The notes under the pieces are model-generated. The model searched no databases, was not told the DNA's origin, and worked only from the letters and a program-made list of their open reading frames with translations. A DNA stretch of 6,217 nucleotides, taken from NCBI GenBank assembly GCA_023250755.1, contig JAHFAC010000109.1, positions 1-6,217 of the forward strand. The letters run 5' to 3'. Source of the DNA: Bacteriovoracaceae bacterium (GTDB lineage Bacteria > Bdellovibrionota > UBA1018). How positions within the stretch are numbered: position 1 is the stretch's first letter; every line of letters starts with the position of its first letter. Below, in pieces: positions 1-5,493 of the stretch. The position numbers and the translations under genes were made by a program.

Positions 1-1978
1 GTATGATGTCTTTGATTTCCTCGTCAGCATAGGCCAGATTCTTAAGCGCAGGAGGAACCGACTGATTCACGATTTTAAATGCACCACCGCCCGCCAGTTT
101 TTTAAATTTGACGAGTGCAAAATCAGGCTCGATCCCCGTCGTATCACAATCCATTAGAAGCCCGATGGTTCCGGTCGGGGCGAGCACTGTGACTTGAGCA
201 TTTCGGTAGCCATGCTTCTCACCTAACTCAAGTGCGAGGTCCCAGTCTTTGCGCGCAGTCTCTCCCCACTCTTTCGGGCAAAAGGCCTCGTCGATCTTGT
301 AAGCAGCAGCCCGATGTTTTCTGATCACTCGCAACATCGAATCGTGATTTTTTTCGTAACTGGGAAACGCTCCGAGAATTTTTGCCTCCTCCGCACTCAC
401 AGCATAGGCCTGGCCGCACATGATCGCAGTAAGAGCAGCCGCCCAAGTCCGGCCCTGCTCGCTATCATAAGGAATTCCCTTGAGCATGAGCAACGTCCCA
501 AGATTGGCGTATCCCAGTCCAAGCGGCCGATAGTCGTGTGAGTTCTGCGCAATTTGTGACGTAGGATAACTCGAGAGATCCACCAGAATTTCTTGCGCGA
601 CAATAAACACGCGGCAAGCCCGGCGATAGCCTTCAATATCGAAGTTCCCGTCCTCTTTCAGAAATTTCACCAAGTTCAGCGAAGCGAGATTGCAGGCTGA
701 ATCATTCAAAAACATGTATTCTGAGCAGGGATTTGAAGCATAAATTCGATCCGTGTCGAGGCAAGTATGCCAATCATTGATGGTCGTATCATATTGAACC
801 CCAGGATCTGCGCAAGCCCAGGCAGCCTCAGCCACCATCTTCCAAAGCGTACGGGCTTCGTAAGTATTTACCACCTCACCGCCCGTTCGCATGCGGGTCT
901 CCCACTTGCCGCCTTGTTCAACAGCCCGCATAAACTCATCGGACACTCGGACTGAATTATTGGAGTTCTGCCCTCCTACCGTTTTATAGGCATCTCCATT
1001 GAAGTCTGAAGAATATCCAGCAGCAATCAGCGCTGCGACTTTTTTCTCTTCACGGCTCTTCCAGGTGATAAAATCGGTGATCTCGGGATGATCCATATCC
1101 AAGCAAACCATCTTTGCAGCGCGACGAGTCGTACCACCCGACTTGGTGGCCCCTGCACCCCGGTCAAAAACCTCGAGAAAACTCATCAAACCAGAAGAAT
1201 ATCCCCCCCCAGAAAGCTTTTCTTGTTGGCCTCGAATCTTAGAAAAATTCGTTCCGGTCCCTGATCCGTATTTAAAAAGTCGAGCTTCATTTTTGACCAA
1301 CTGAAAAATCGACATCAAATCATCGTCAACTGATTGAATAAAGCAAGCCGAGCACTGGGGTTTTGTGTAGGCATTCTTTGTTTCAACAATCCTCATCGCC
1401 ATAGGGTCCCAGGCAAAATTCCCACCCGATCCCTTGATTTGGTATTCATGCCAAAGTCCTAAATTAAACCAAACGGGCGAATTAAAAGCCCCCATCTGGT
1501 GAATCAGCATAAAAGAGAGTTCGTCTTCAAAAACCTGGGCGTCTTCTGAATCAAAATACCCCATTTCTTCGCCGGATCGGCGAAGAGTGTGCGCAACTCT
1601 CTTGATCACCTGACGGACCGAGGTCTCATGTCCCTCGCCCTGTCCTGATTGAGGCACTCCTGCTTTACGGAAATATTTTGAAACCAAAATATCCACAGCA
1701 AGCTGGCTCCATTGGGCTGGAACTTCACAATCCTTCATCTCAAAAACAGTATGCCCATCGGTATCTTTGATTTTTGAAGTCGCTTTAACATAGGTGACTT
1801 CTTTGAGCGGATCTCTCCCAGTACTGCTAAAATAGCGACTCATTTGGATTTTTTCAGAAGAGTTCTCCTTGGAAGACTGCCCTGACGATTTTCGGGTTAA
1901 AGCCTTTCCGTGAATGCGTCCTTTGAGTATTCCATTTTCTAATCCGTTTTCCGGCATCTTCTCCGGGCTAATTTCCAT
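1..1978 (-). CDS. nrdJ: Coenzyme B12-dependent (class II) ribonucleotide reductase, N-terminal 659 codons, cut by the window edge
   Basis: Reduces ribonucleotides to deoxyribonucleotides in the cytoplasm, using adenosylcobalamin to make the thiyl radical. The reading frame is uninterrupted from an ATG at 1978 to the left edge. Visible motifs are NSPVWFN in the N-terminal part, SACF with Cys212, and LSGGG followed by SSGLMSFLEVFDRGAG. The finger-loop motif NPCSE has Asn416, Cys418 and Glu420; Cys429 lies 11 residues further on, the spacing expected for the radical-site and redox cysteines. The phosphate-loop PTGTIG starts at Pro601. The segment EEKKVAALIAAGY followed by GGQNSNNSVRVS is typical of the long NrdJ type. 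The C-terminal domain with its shuttle cysteines is off the window. The start is supported by GGGGAGA ending 6 nt upstream. The first ~50 residues are polar and not conserved. A long leader with NrdR-like boxes lies upstream. Identification is secure. Confidence 0.96.
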   Translation of the reverse strand, partial: MEISPEKMPENGLENGILKGRIHGKALTRKSSGQSSKENSSEKIQMSRYFSSTGRDPLKEVTYVKATSKIKDTDGHTVFEMKDCEVPAQWSQLAVDILVSKYFRKAGVPQSGQGEGHETSVRQVIKRVAHTLRRSGEEMGYFDSEDAQVFEDELSFMLIHQMGAFNSPVWFNLGLWHEYQIKGSGGNFAWDPMAMRIVETKNAYTKPQCSACFIQSVDDDLMSIFQLVKNEARLFKYGSGTGTNFSKIRGQQEKLSGGGYSSGLMSFLEVFDRGAGATKSGGTTRRAAKMVCLDMDHPEITDFITWKSREEKKVAALIAAGYSSDFNGDAYKTVGGQNSNNSVRVSDEFMRAVEQGGKWETRMRTGGEVVNTYEARTLWKMVAEAAWACADPGVQYDTTINDWHTCLDTDRIYASNPCSEYMFLNDSACNLASLNLVKFLKEDGNFDIEGYRRACRVFIVAQEILVDLSSYPTSQIAQNSHDYRPLGLGYANLGTLLMLKGIPYDSEQGRTWAAALTAIMCGQAYAVSAEEAKILGAFPSYEKNHDSMLRVIRKHRAAAYKIDEAFCPKEWGETARKDWDLALELGEKHGYRNAQVTVLAPTGTIGLLMDCDTTGIEPDFALVKFKKLAGGGAFKIVNQSVPPALKNLAYADEEIKDII

Positions 1979-1984
1979 GAGTCA

Positions 1985-1993
1985 TCTCCCCTT
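1985..1993 (-). promoter_or_regulatory. Ribosome binding site of nrdJ
   Basis: The minus strand reads AAGGGGAGA here, followed by a 6-nt spacer and the ATG at 1978. This purine-rich site decides the nrdJ start over the in-frame internal methionines at residues 8 and 46. Confidence 0.7.
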
Positions 1994-2203
1994 GTTCGCT
2001 TAGCGATTACTTGCTTAAAATTAACTAAAAACTGTTTGAATATGTAGATTCGGGTGACTGTACTGCCAACCTCCCCCGATCTCCAAATTTACCTCGCCGT
2101 ACTCTCTCCCTCGTCGTCGCCCTTCTGCTTCCAGCTCGTAAAAAACTTCAATCATCCTGATCCTTTCAGCCTGCCCCTCTTTTTTACCCCTGTCAAAGCA
2201 CAC

Positions 2204-2219
2204 CCCCTATCTATTGTGG
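2204..2219 (-). promoter_or_regulatory. Candidate NrdR box 1 upstream of nrdJ
   Basis: The minus strand reads CCACAATAGATAGGGG. It matches the published NrdR consensus (acaCwAtATaTwGtgt) at 12 of 16 positions, including the central ATA, the AT and the w-G on the right. NrdR is a zinc-finger/ATP-cone repressor that controls ribonucleotide reductase operons of all three classes. The site lies about 226 bp upstream of the nrdJ ATG. A related element follows exactly 31 bp away, which is the tandem phasing expected for NrdR. The match is by eye, and an NrdR gene is not in the window. Confidence 0.5.
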
Positions 2220-2244
2220 CATTGCCACACATAGCCCCTAGGGG
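2204..2244. repeat. Interrupted inverted repeat (16 paired bases) overlapping the NrdR-like boxes
   Basis: Three nested arms pair around the loop ATT at 2221-2223: TGTGGC (2215-2220) with GCCACA (2224-2229), CTAT (2211-2214) with ATAG (2231-2234), and CCCCTA (2204-2209) with TAGGGG (2239-2244). The gaps are a bulged C at 2230 and an internal loop of T2210 against CCCC at 2235-2238. It could form a stem-loop in the nrdJ leader RNA or cruciform-like DNA. It may equally follow from two partly symmetric operator boxes facing each other. No T-run follows on either strand, so it does not look like an intrinsic terminator. Confidence 0.6.
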
Positions 2245-2250
2245 TTGTTG
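2235..2250 (-). promoter_or_regulatory. Candidate NrdR box 2 (weaker), 31 bp from box 1
   Basis: The plus strand reads CCCCTAGGGGTTGTTG and shares the pattern CCCCTA-N4-TTGT-N-G with the element at 2204-2219. The start-to-start distance is 31 bp, about three helical turns. On its own it matches the NrdR consensus at only about 8 of 16 positions, so the phasing and the shared pattern are the main support. The first ten bases, CCCCTAGGGG, are a perfect palindrome. Confidence 0.35.
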
Positions 2251-2299
2251 TCGATGAGTCTACTTAACTCCTGATCGCAATTAGCTTTTTCACTTTTTT

Positions 2300-2337
2300 T
2301 AGAAAAATATGCGCATGATTATTTAAATTTCATGCGC
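2300..2337 (-). terminator. Probable intrinsic terminator of the outer-membrane protein gene
   Basis: A perfect 8-bp inverted repeat, GCGCATGA (2311-2318) and TCATGCGC (2330-2337), encloses an AT-rich loop that itself contains the palindrome ATTTAAAT (2321-2328). On the minus strand it is followed by ATATTTTTCT, a T-rich tail suited to Rho-independent termination. It lies about 180 bp after the stop of the minus-strand gene ending at 2516 and ahead of the nrdJ control region, so it would insulate nrdJ. The long AT-rich loop is unusual for a terminator, so a protein-binding palindrome is an alternative. Confidence 0.45.
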
Positions 2338-2338
2338 C

Positions 2339-2356
2339 GCAGAAAGTGTTTTCTGC
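2339..2356. repeat. Second short hairpin, 7-bp stem
   Basis: GCAGAAA (2339-2345) and TTTCTGC (2350-2356) are perfect inverted repeats around the 4-base loop GTGT. It sits one base from the larger palindrome at 2311-2337, so the two would form consecutive hairpins in a minus-strand transcript. No T-run follows it directly, so it may assist the neighbouring terminator or stabilise the 3' end of the upstream mRNA. Confidence 0.5.
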
Positions 2357-2515
2357 TTGACCAGATTTCAATTTTAGGAACACTCGACTGGAAGCGAGAT
2401 GTGCCGCCTTATTATTAAAAAATAAGCTCTATTCGTGTGCATTTTAAGGTGTTCTTGCAACTTTCTTGCGAGTTTCCTGCAAAATTCATAAAAAAACGAA
2501 AAATATATAGAACAT

Positions 2516-3133
2516 TCACCACACCAGCCCAAGTTCAAAGCGAAATCCGTTCAATTGAAATCCAGAAACGCCCGCGAGTTGGCTGCCAACAGACCAAAAT
2601 CCACTTCGAATTCGAAGAGCGGTCCCGTCCTGCGAACCCATACGAATATCTACGCCCGCACTGGCCTCGTAGCCATAACTCAACCCTTGAGTGTAGGGCT
2701 CAACTCCAGTCGGAGGCGAAGCAAGCTTCATAAAATGCCATGAAAAAACGCCATTTCCCCCGAAAAAAGGCTGAAATCGACCCGTTGGAAAAAGAAAAAC
2801 ATGAAAACCTGCTAAAAATCCTGAACCATAAATAGTCGCCGCAGGCGTATCGCTTCCGATCGACGCCTTGCCCACTGAACTCTGAACCTCACAAGCTGCA
2901 TTCGGACGAAAATATCCCTTTCTCGCCTCTGCGCGAAATGCAACATACTGCCCAAGCGCCCCTGTCAAGCTTTTGCCGGTAACGCCTGTATGAAAATTAA
3001 CTCCGATTGCTGCGACAGGTGCAACTTCCCCCGCCCCCTTAGCCAGAGCACGGTTTGAACAAAGCCCCACTCCGAGCAAAGCCCAAAATAATGCACAGCC
3101 CCAATATGAAATGGACAAGATTCCACTTCTCAT
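2516..3133 (-). CDS. Hypothetical outer-membrane beta-barrel-like protein with signal peptide (205 aa)
   Basis: I do not recognise a named family. Residues 1-31 look like a Sec signal peptide: Arg2, a hydrophobic stretch at about 5-25, and a likely cleavage after ALA (29-31). C25 is not in a proper lipobox (GVGLC), so a lipoprotein is unlikely. The mature part is rich in Gly and aromatic residues, with alternating hydrophobic stretches suggestive of membrane beta-strands (e.g. SGFLAGFHVFLFP and the C-terminal half). It ends FELGLVW, a terminal aromatic with alternating hydrophobic residues, as in the barrel-assembly signal of outer-membrane proteins. The size suits a small eight-stranded barrel. 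It is transcribed divergently from the UppP homologue; probable terminator hairpins follow its stop. The ATG has only a weak, very close purine stretch (AGAAG) upstream. The reading frame is well supported; the function is unknown. Confidence 0.75.
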   Translation of the reverse strand: MRSGILSISYWGCALFWALLGVGLCSNRALAKGAGEVAPVAAIGVNFHTGVTGKSLTGALGQYVAFRAEARKGYFRPNAACEVQSSVGKASIGSDTPAATIYGSGFLAGFHVFLFPTGRFQPFFGGNGVFSWHFMKLASPPTGVEPYTQGLSYGYEASAGVDIRMGSQDGTALRIRSGFWSVGSQLAGVSGFQLNGFRFELGLVW

Positions 3134-3211
3134 CTTCTAGTGTATCGGTGAATTTTTAATGCAACATAAGACACACTCCCAAAAAAATTTAAAAAAACCT
3201 TCGAAATTTCA

Positions 3212-3240
3212 TTTTCACTCAGGAGAAGACTCGTTAGACT
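3212..3240 (+). promoter_or_regulatory. Possible promoter of the UppP homologue
   Basis: TTTTCA (3212-3217) and TAGACT (3235-3240) are separated by 17 bases, each matching four of six sigma-70 positions. A-tracts at about 3180-3197 lie upstream and could act as an UP element. Transcription would start at about 3247, almost at the ATG at 3249, implying a nearly leaderless mRNA. Evidence is weak and by eye. Confidence 0.25.
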
Positions 3241-3248
3241 GCTCGGCT

Positions 3249-4082
3249 ATGAGTACCTTTCAGGCGATTGTCTTGGGAATCATTCATGGATTTACTGAAT
3301 TTCTCCCCTTAAGCCCAGACGCACATCATCGACTCATTCCCTATCTTCTCAACTGGCCCACCCTTCCTCAAGCTTTACGCGCAGCGATGAACTCAGGAGC
3401 CCTCCTTGCCCTCTTGGTTTACTTTCGCCACGATTGGGCCAGTATTTTTTCATCGTTTCTTCAAACTCTGATTTATCGAAAAAAACCTATGACATTGGAT
3501 GAGAGACTCCCTGTTTTTATTGTGCTTGCTGGACTGCCTTCGCTGGCAGTGGGGATTTATTTTCAAGAATACATCGATGTTCTTTTTTCCCAGCCCATCA
3601 GTGTAGCTGGGAGTTTTGTTGTCTTTGGCTTTTTACTTTGGCTCGCTGATTATTTTAGCCGTCGCAATAAAGGCATGTTTGACTGGAATTGGCTCGACTC
3701 TCTCTTGACCGGAGTGACTCAAGCGTTCCTTTTCATTCCTGGCTGCGGGAGAACCAGCGGTGCACTGATCGGGGCTTTTTTTCGGGGCTACCAACGCGAG
3801 GCCGCAGCGAAAGTAACTTTTTTTATGGCGCTCCCTATTCTGGCCGCCTTTGTCTTTTTGGACGGACGCGAAATCCTATTCCATGCGGAAGCACCTGCCG
3901 ACGGGCTCACCTGGTTTACCTTTTGGACTGCTTTGGGAGTGACTTTCTTTGCAAGCCTCATGGCCATTGGCGGCTTCATGAAGCAAATTCAACGAAAGAG
4001 CTTTTTGAGTTATTTTTTATACCGATTGGGTCTTACTCTAGCAGTAATGGCCGTGTTTTGGATCAGATCAAAGCGAATGTGA
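3249..4082 (+). CDS. uppP: Divergent undecaprenyl-diphosphatase (UppP/BacA) homologue (277 aa)
   Basis: UppP proteins are polytopic inner-membrane enzymes that dephosphorylate undecaprenyl diphosphate to recycle the lipid carrier for peptidoglycan and other envelope glycans. The length, the multiple hydrophobic segments and both family motifs fit. Motif 1 is HGFTEFLPLSPDAH (residues 13-26); motif 2 is PGCGRTSG (164-171), followed by FFRGYQREAAAKVTFF and then MALPIL. By alignment to E. coli BacA from memory, Glu21, His30 and Arg174 are kept (here Glu17, His26, Arg168). Glu17, Ser27, Ser173 and Thr178 are replaced by His13, Pro23, Gly167 and Ala172. Activity may therefore be altered or lost. 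I chose ATG 3249 because MSTFQAIVLGI aligns with the family N-terminus. An in-frame ATG at 3159, with GGTGA 7 nt upstream, would add 30 polar non-family residues and leave only 25 bp to the divergent gene. The 3' end overlaps the HU/IHF gene by 15 bp. Confidence 0.85.
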   Translation: MSTFQAIVLGIIHGFTEFLPLSPDAHHRLIPYLLNWPTLPQALRAAMNSGALLALLVYFRHDWASIFSSFLQTLIYRKKPMTLDERLPVFIVLAGLPSLAVGIYFQEYIDVLFSQPISVAGSFVVFGFLLWLADYFSRRNKGMFDWNWLDSLLTGVTQAFLFIPGCGRTSGALIGAFFRGYQREAAAKVTFFMALPILAAFVFLDGREILFHAEAPADGLTWFTFWTALGVTFFASLMAIGGFMKQIQRKSFLSYFLYRLGLTLAVMAVFWIRSKRM

Positions 4083-4394
4083 ATCACCCGAGCCTTTTGA
4101 GGCCGATTGAGCGCCTTGGGAGTAGTCCACCATTTCTTTCAATTCCTTACCGACTTTAAAAAATGGAACCCGTTTTGGGGGAACTTGCACCACTTGCCCT
4201 GTCTTGGGGTTACGTCCCTGATAAGTTCCATAACTTCGATTAACGAAAGAGCCAAATCCACGGATTTCAATTCGATCATCCCGCCTGAGTGCATCCGACA
4301 TCATATCAAAAACCATATTCACGACGAGCTCAGCCTGCTTATGTTGGAGATGAGCTTTTTCGGCAATGGTGTTAATTAAATCAGCTTTTGTCAT
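4068..4394 (-). CDS. HU/IHF-family histone-like DNA-binding protein, IHF-beta-like (108 aa)
   Basis: Small dimeric nucleoid protein that binds the minor groove and bends DNA. The N-terminus MTKADLINTIAEKA and the helical dimerisation region (to about residue 37) are followed by RIEIRGFGSF (41-50). The beta-arm RNPKTG (61-66) carries the intercalating Pro63, and the core ends with FFKVGKELKEMV (78-89). The IEIRGFGSF and RNPKTG wording is closer to IHF beta than to typical HU, but one gene does not settle whether it works as a heterodimer. The family core is about 90 residues. Residues 90-108 form an extra Ser/Gly-rich tail, the coding of which overlaps the convergent UppP gene end by 15 bp. 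The ATG at 4394 has only a weak Shine-Dalgarno (GGGGTCA). A possible promoter lies at 4419-4447. Confidence 0.95.
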   Translation of the reverse strand: MTKADLINTIAEKAHLQHKQAELVVNMVFDMMSDALRRDDRIEIRGFGSFVNRSYGTYQGRNPKTGQVVQVPPKRVPFFKVGKELKEMVDYSQGAQSASKGSGDSHSL

Positions 4395-4418
4395 AGAGTG
4401 ACCCCATGTCTTTCTTTC

Positions 4419-4447
4419 ACGCTAAAGACAACTCCCTGCTTTTGCAA
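4419..4447 (-). promoter_or_regulatory. Possible promoter of the HU/IHF gene
   Basis: On the minus strand, TTGCAA (4447-4442) and TAGCGT (4424-4419) are 17 bases apart, resembling -35 and -10 elements (four and three of six matches). The predicted start would leave a leader of under 20 nt before the ATG at 4394. It is one of few candidates in the 107-base gap and remains weak. Confidence 0.25.
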
Positions 4448-4474
4448 GAAAATTAAGTGTTTCACTGAAACGCT
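4448..4474 (-). terminator. Weak candidate terminator after the acylphosphatase gene
   Basis: The minus strand forms AGCGTTTC / AGT / GAAACACT (4474-4456), a stem of seven pairs with one mismatch and a 3-base loop. It is followed by TAATTTTC. It lies 28 bases after the acylphosphatase stop and just ahead of the candidate promoter of the HU/IHF gene. The stem is short and the T-run is interrupted, so termination here is only a possibility. Confidence 0.3.
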
Positions 4475-4501
4475 AACCAATGCGTCATTATTTTGCCGTT
4501 T

Positions 4502-4801
4502 TTAAGGTTCCTCATCCTTACGATCCTTACACACTCGAAAAGGAGAAGGTGCCATAGAGCGACACTCCTCCTCAATCACTTCGACGAAGCTCACACGGCT
4601 GTTTGGAGATCCCTTCTGACTCCACTCAAGCATTTTTAGAACAGCTTGATCTTCACCCTCAAAGACGGCCTCAACACGGCCATCCGAAAGATTCCTAACA
4701 TACCCTCCTAGAAGAGAATATTTTGCAGCGGCGTGAGCGGTCGCAGCGCGAAATCCAACGCCTTGAACACGACCCGATACAATCACTCGACGTCGAATCA
4801 A
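4502..4801 (-). CDS. acyP: Acylphosphatase (99 aa from a TTG start)
   Basis: Small cytosolic alpha/beta-sandwich enzyme that hydrolyses acyl phosphates to carboxylate and phosphate. The signature SGRVQGVGFR holds the phosphate-binding Arg18. The second motif GGYVRNLSDGRVEAVFEG holds the catalytic Asn37, so both key residues are present. I place the start at the TTG at 4801, which overlaps the stop codon of the MgtC-family gene as TTGA and has GAGGTGAGG just upstream. This gives 99 aa, close to the usual 90-100. An alternative in-frame TTG at 4837 would add 12 residues (ending in QRGEAT) that are not family-like, overlap mgtC by 40 bp and have a poorer ribosome site. It is the last gene of the three-gene operon. 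The charged C-terminus (CKDRKDEEP) runs slightly past the family core. Confidence 0.93.
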   Translation of the reverse strand: MIRRRVIVSGRVQGVGFRAATAHAAAKYSLLGGYVRNLSDGRVEAVFEGEDQAVLKMLEWSQKGSPNSRVSFVEVIEEECRSMAPSPFRVCKDRKDEEP

Positions 4802-5493
4802 AGTTGCCTCACCTCTTTGACGCCAGAAATCCCCCAAAGGTCCAAAACAAATTTTTTATGATCGTTACGATTGCCACGGTAGTGCATCGTAACCAGATTG
4901 TGGCCGCCGCTTTCTGACATGTCGAAATCATCCAGGACCAGTTCATTCTGGGACAACGACTGGTTGATGGACGCGCGCACTTTTCCGTCCGGGTCATTCA
5001 CCAACACTTGGCAAGCAAAAGAGAGGGATCGCCCGAGCAATCGATCTTCGAAAATCCCAATCGCGACAAGCACTACAACCACTGTCAGTGAAGTCATCAC
5101 TGCAATGTCCGCATGCCCGATGCCCACACAAACTCCAATCGCTGCCACAATCCAGATGGTTGCAGCAGTGGTCAGTCCCACCACCGTCCCTCGGGATTGA
5201 ATGATCGCGCCCCCCCCAAGAAAACCAATTCCTGAAACGATCTGGGCCGCAAGGCGTCCTGGATCGCCAACGTAACCGCTCTTGGCATTTTGATTTGAAA
5301 TCAAGATCGAAACACAAGTGTAGAGTGCCGCTCCCACACAAATCAAAATATTGGTTTTAATCCCCGCAGGCTTGTTCTTGAGTTCACGCTCCAAGCCAAT
5401 CAACCCTCCGCAAAAAATGGCGACAAACACTTTCGGTGCAAAAAATTCAGTCAGCTGCCAAAAGGTCCAACTTGAGGAAGAGGTGTCGATCAT
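4798..5493 (-). CDS. MgtC/SapB-family inner-membrane protein (231 aa)
   Basis: Residues 20-150 are hydrophobic with about four to five membrane segments and carry the family landmarks. These are GLIGLERE (30-37), PAGIKTNIL with CVGAAL (42-57), an Asp/Arg pair before QIVSGIGFLGGGAII (77-98), and GLTTAATIW (106-114). A soluble C-terminal domain of about 75 residues (157-231) follows, as in MgtC proteins with an ACT-like cytosolic tail. In Salmonella and Mycobacterium, MgtC supports growth at low Mg2+ and inside macrophages, and Salmonella MgtC acts on the F1Fo ATP synthase. Many environmental homologues have no known role, so a virulence function should not be assumed. The start ATG at 5493 overlaps the stop of the upstream glycosyltransferase (ATGA) and has AGGA 8 nt before it. 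Its own stop overlaps the acylphosphatase start. Confidence 0.93.
   Translation of the reverse strand: MIDTSSSSWTFWQLTEFFAPKVFVAIFCGGLIGLERELKNKPAGIKTNILICVGAALYTCVSILISNQNAKSGYVGDPGRLAAQIVSGIGFLGGGAIIQSRGTVVGLTTAATIWIVAAIGVCVGIGHADIAVMTSLTVVVVLVAIGIFEDRLLGRSLSFACQVLVNDPDGKVRASINQSLSQNELVLDDFDMSESGGHNLVTMHYRGNRNDHKKFVLDLWGISGVKEVRQL

Larger units (their letters stand above)
1979..2515. other. Non-coding region between the outer-membrane protein gene and nrdJ
   Basis: This 537-base stretch holds no convincing gene. From the nrdJ side it contains the ribosome binding site, then a segment at about 2060-2190 that is strongly purine-rich on the minus (nrdJ mRNA) strand. Next come two NrdR-box-like elements at 2204-2250, and two adjacent hairpins at 2311-2356 that probably end transcription of the upstream minus-strand gene. 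An AT-rich stretch of about 160 bases follows up to that gene's stop, in which I see only a weak 6-bp inverted repeat (2408-2426). Short open frames here (for example 2021-2203 minus and 2054-2257 plus) lack credible starts or conserved sequence and are not called. No B12-riboswitch box (GCCACUG-like) was found in the leader despite the B12-dependent enzyme downstream. Confidence 0.6.

Noticed and set aside
1203..1210. Run of eight C (G8 in nrdJ) as a phase-variation tract, with a similar run at 5210-5217 in the MgtC-family gene
   Set aside because: Both encode conserved Gly-Gly-Gly motifs (LSGGG in NrdJ, GFLGGGAI in MgtC) and are in frame. Phase switching of a ribonucleotide reductase is implausible.
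2191..2196. TTGACA on the minus strand as a -35 element for nrdJ
   Set aside because: A perfect -35 match, but the bases 16-18 nt downstream (CAGGCT region) bear no resemblance to a -10 element, so I do not call a promoter.
2021..2203. 60-codon open frame on the minus strand in the nrdJ leader, rich in charged residues
   Set aside because: It starts with GTG directly abutting a G-run, with no proper ribosome-site spacing. It has low-complexity Glu/Arg/Gly composition explained by the purine-rich strand, and resembles no known family.
1979..2260. Cobalamin riboswitch ahead of the B12-dependent reductase
   Set aside because: I searched the minus-strand leader by eye for the conserved GCCACUG-like B12 box and the typical purine-rich flanks and found none. 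GCCACA occurs only as part of the hairpin at 2215-2229.
2437..2733. 98-codon open frame on the plus strand
   Set aside because: More than two thirds lies antisense to the outer-membrane protein gene, which has a clear signal peptide and C-terminal barrel signature. The predicted product looks like a shadow translation with no recognisable domain.
3689..4159. 156-codon open frame on the plus strand overlapping the UppP gene
   Set aside because: It is an alternative frame of the UppP homologue. The product has no family resemblance, and the UppP frame carries clear membrane segments and motifs.
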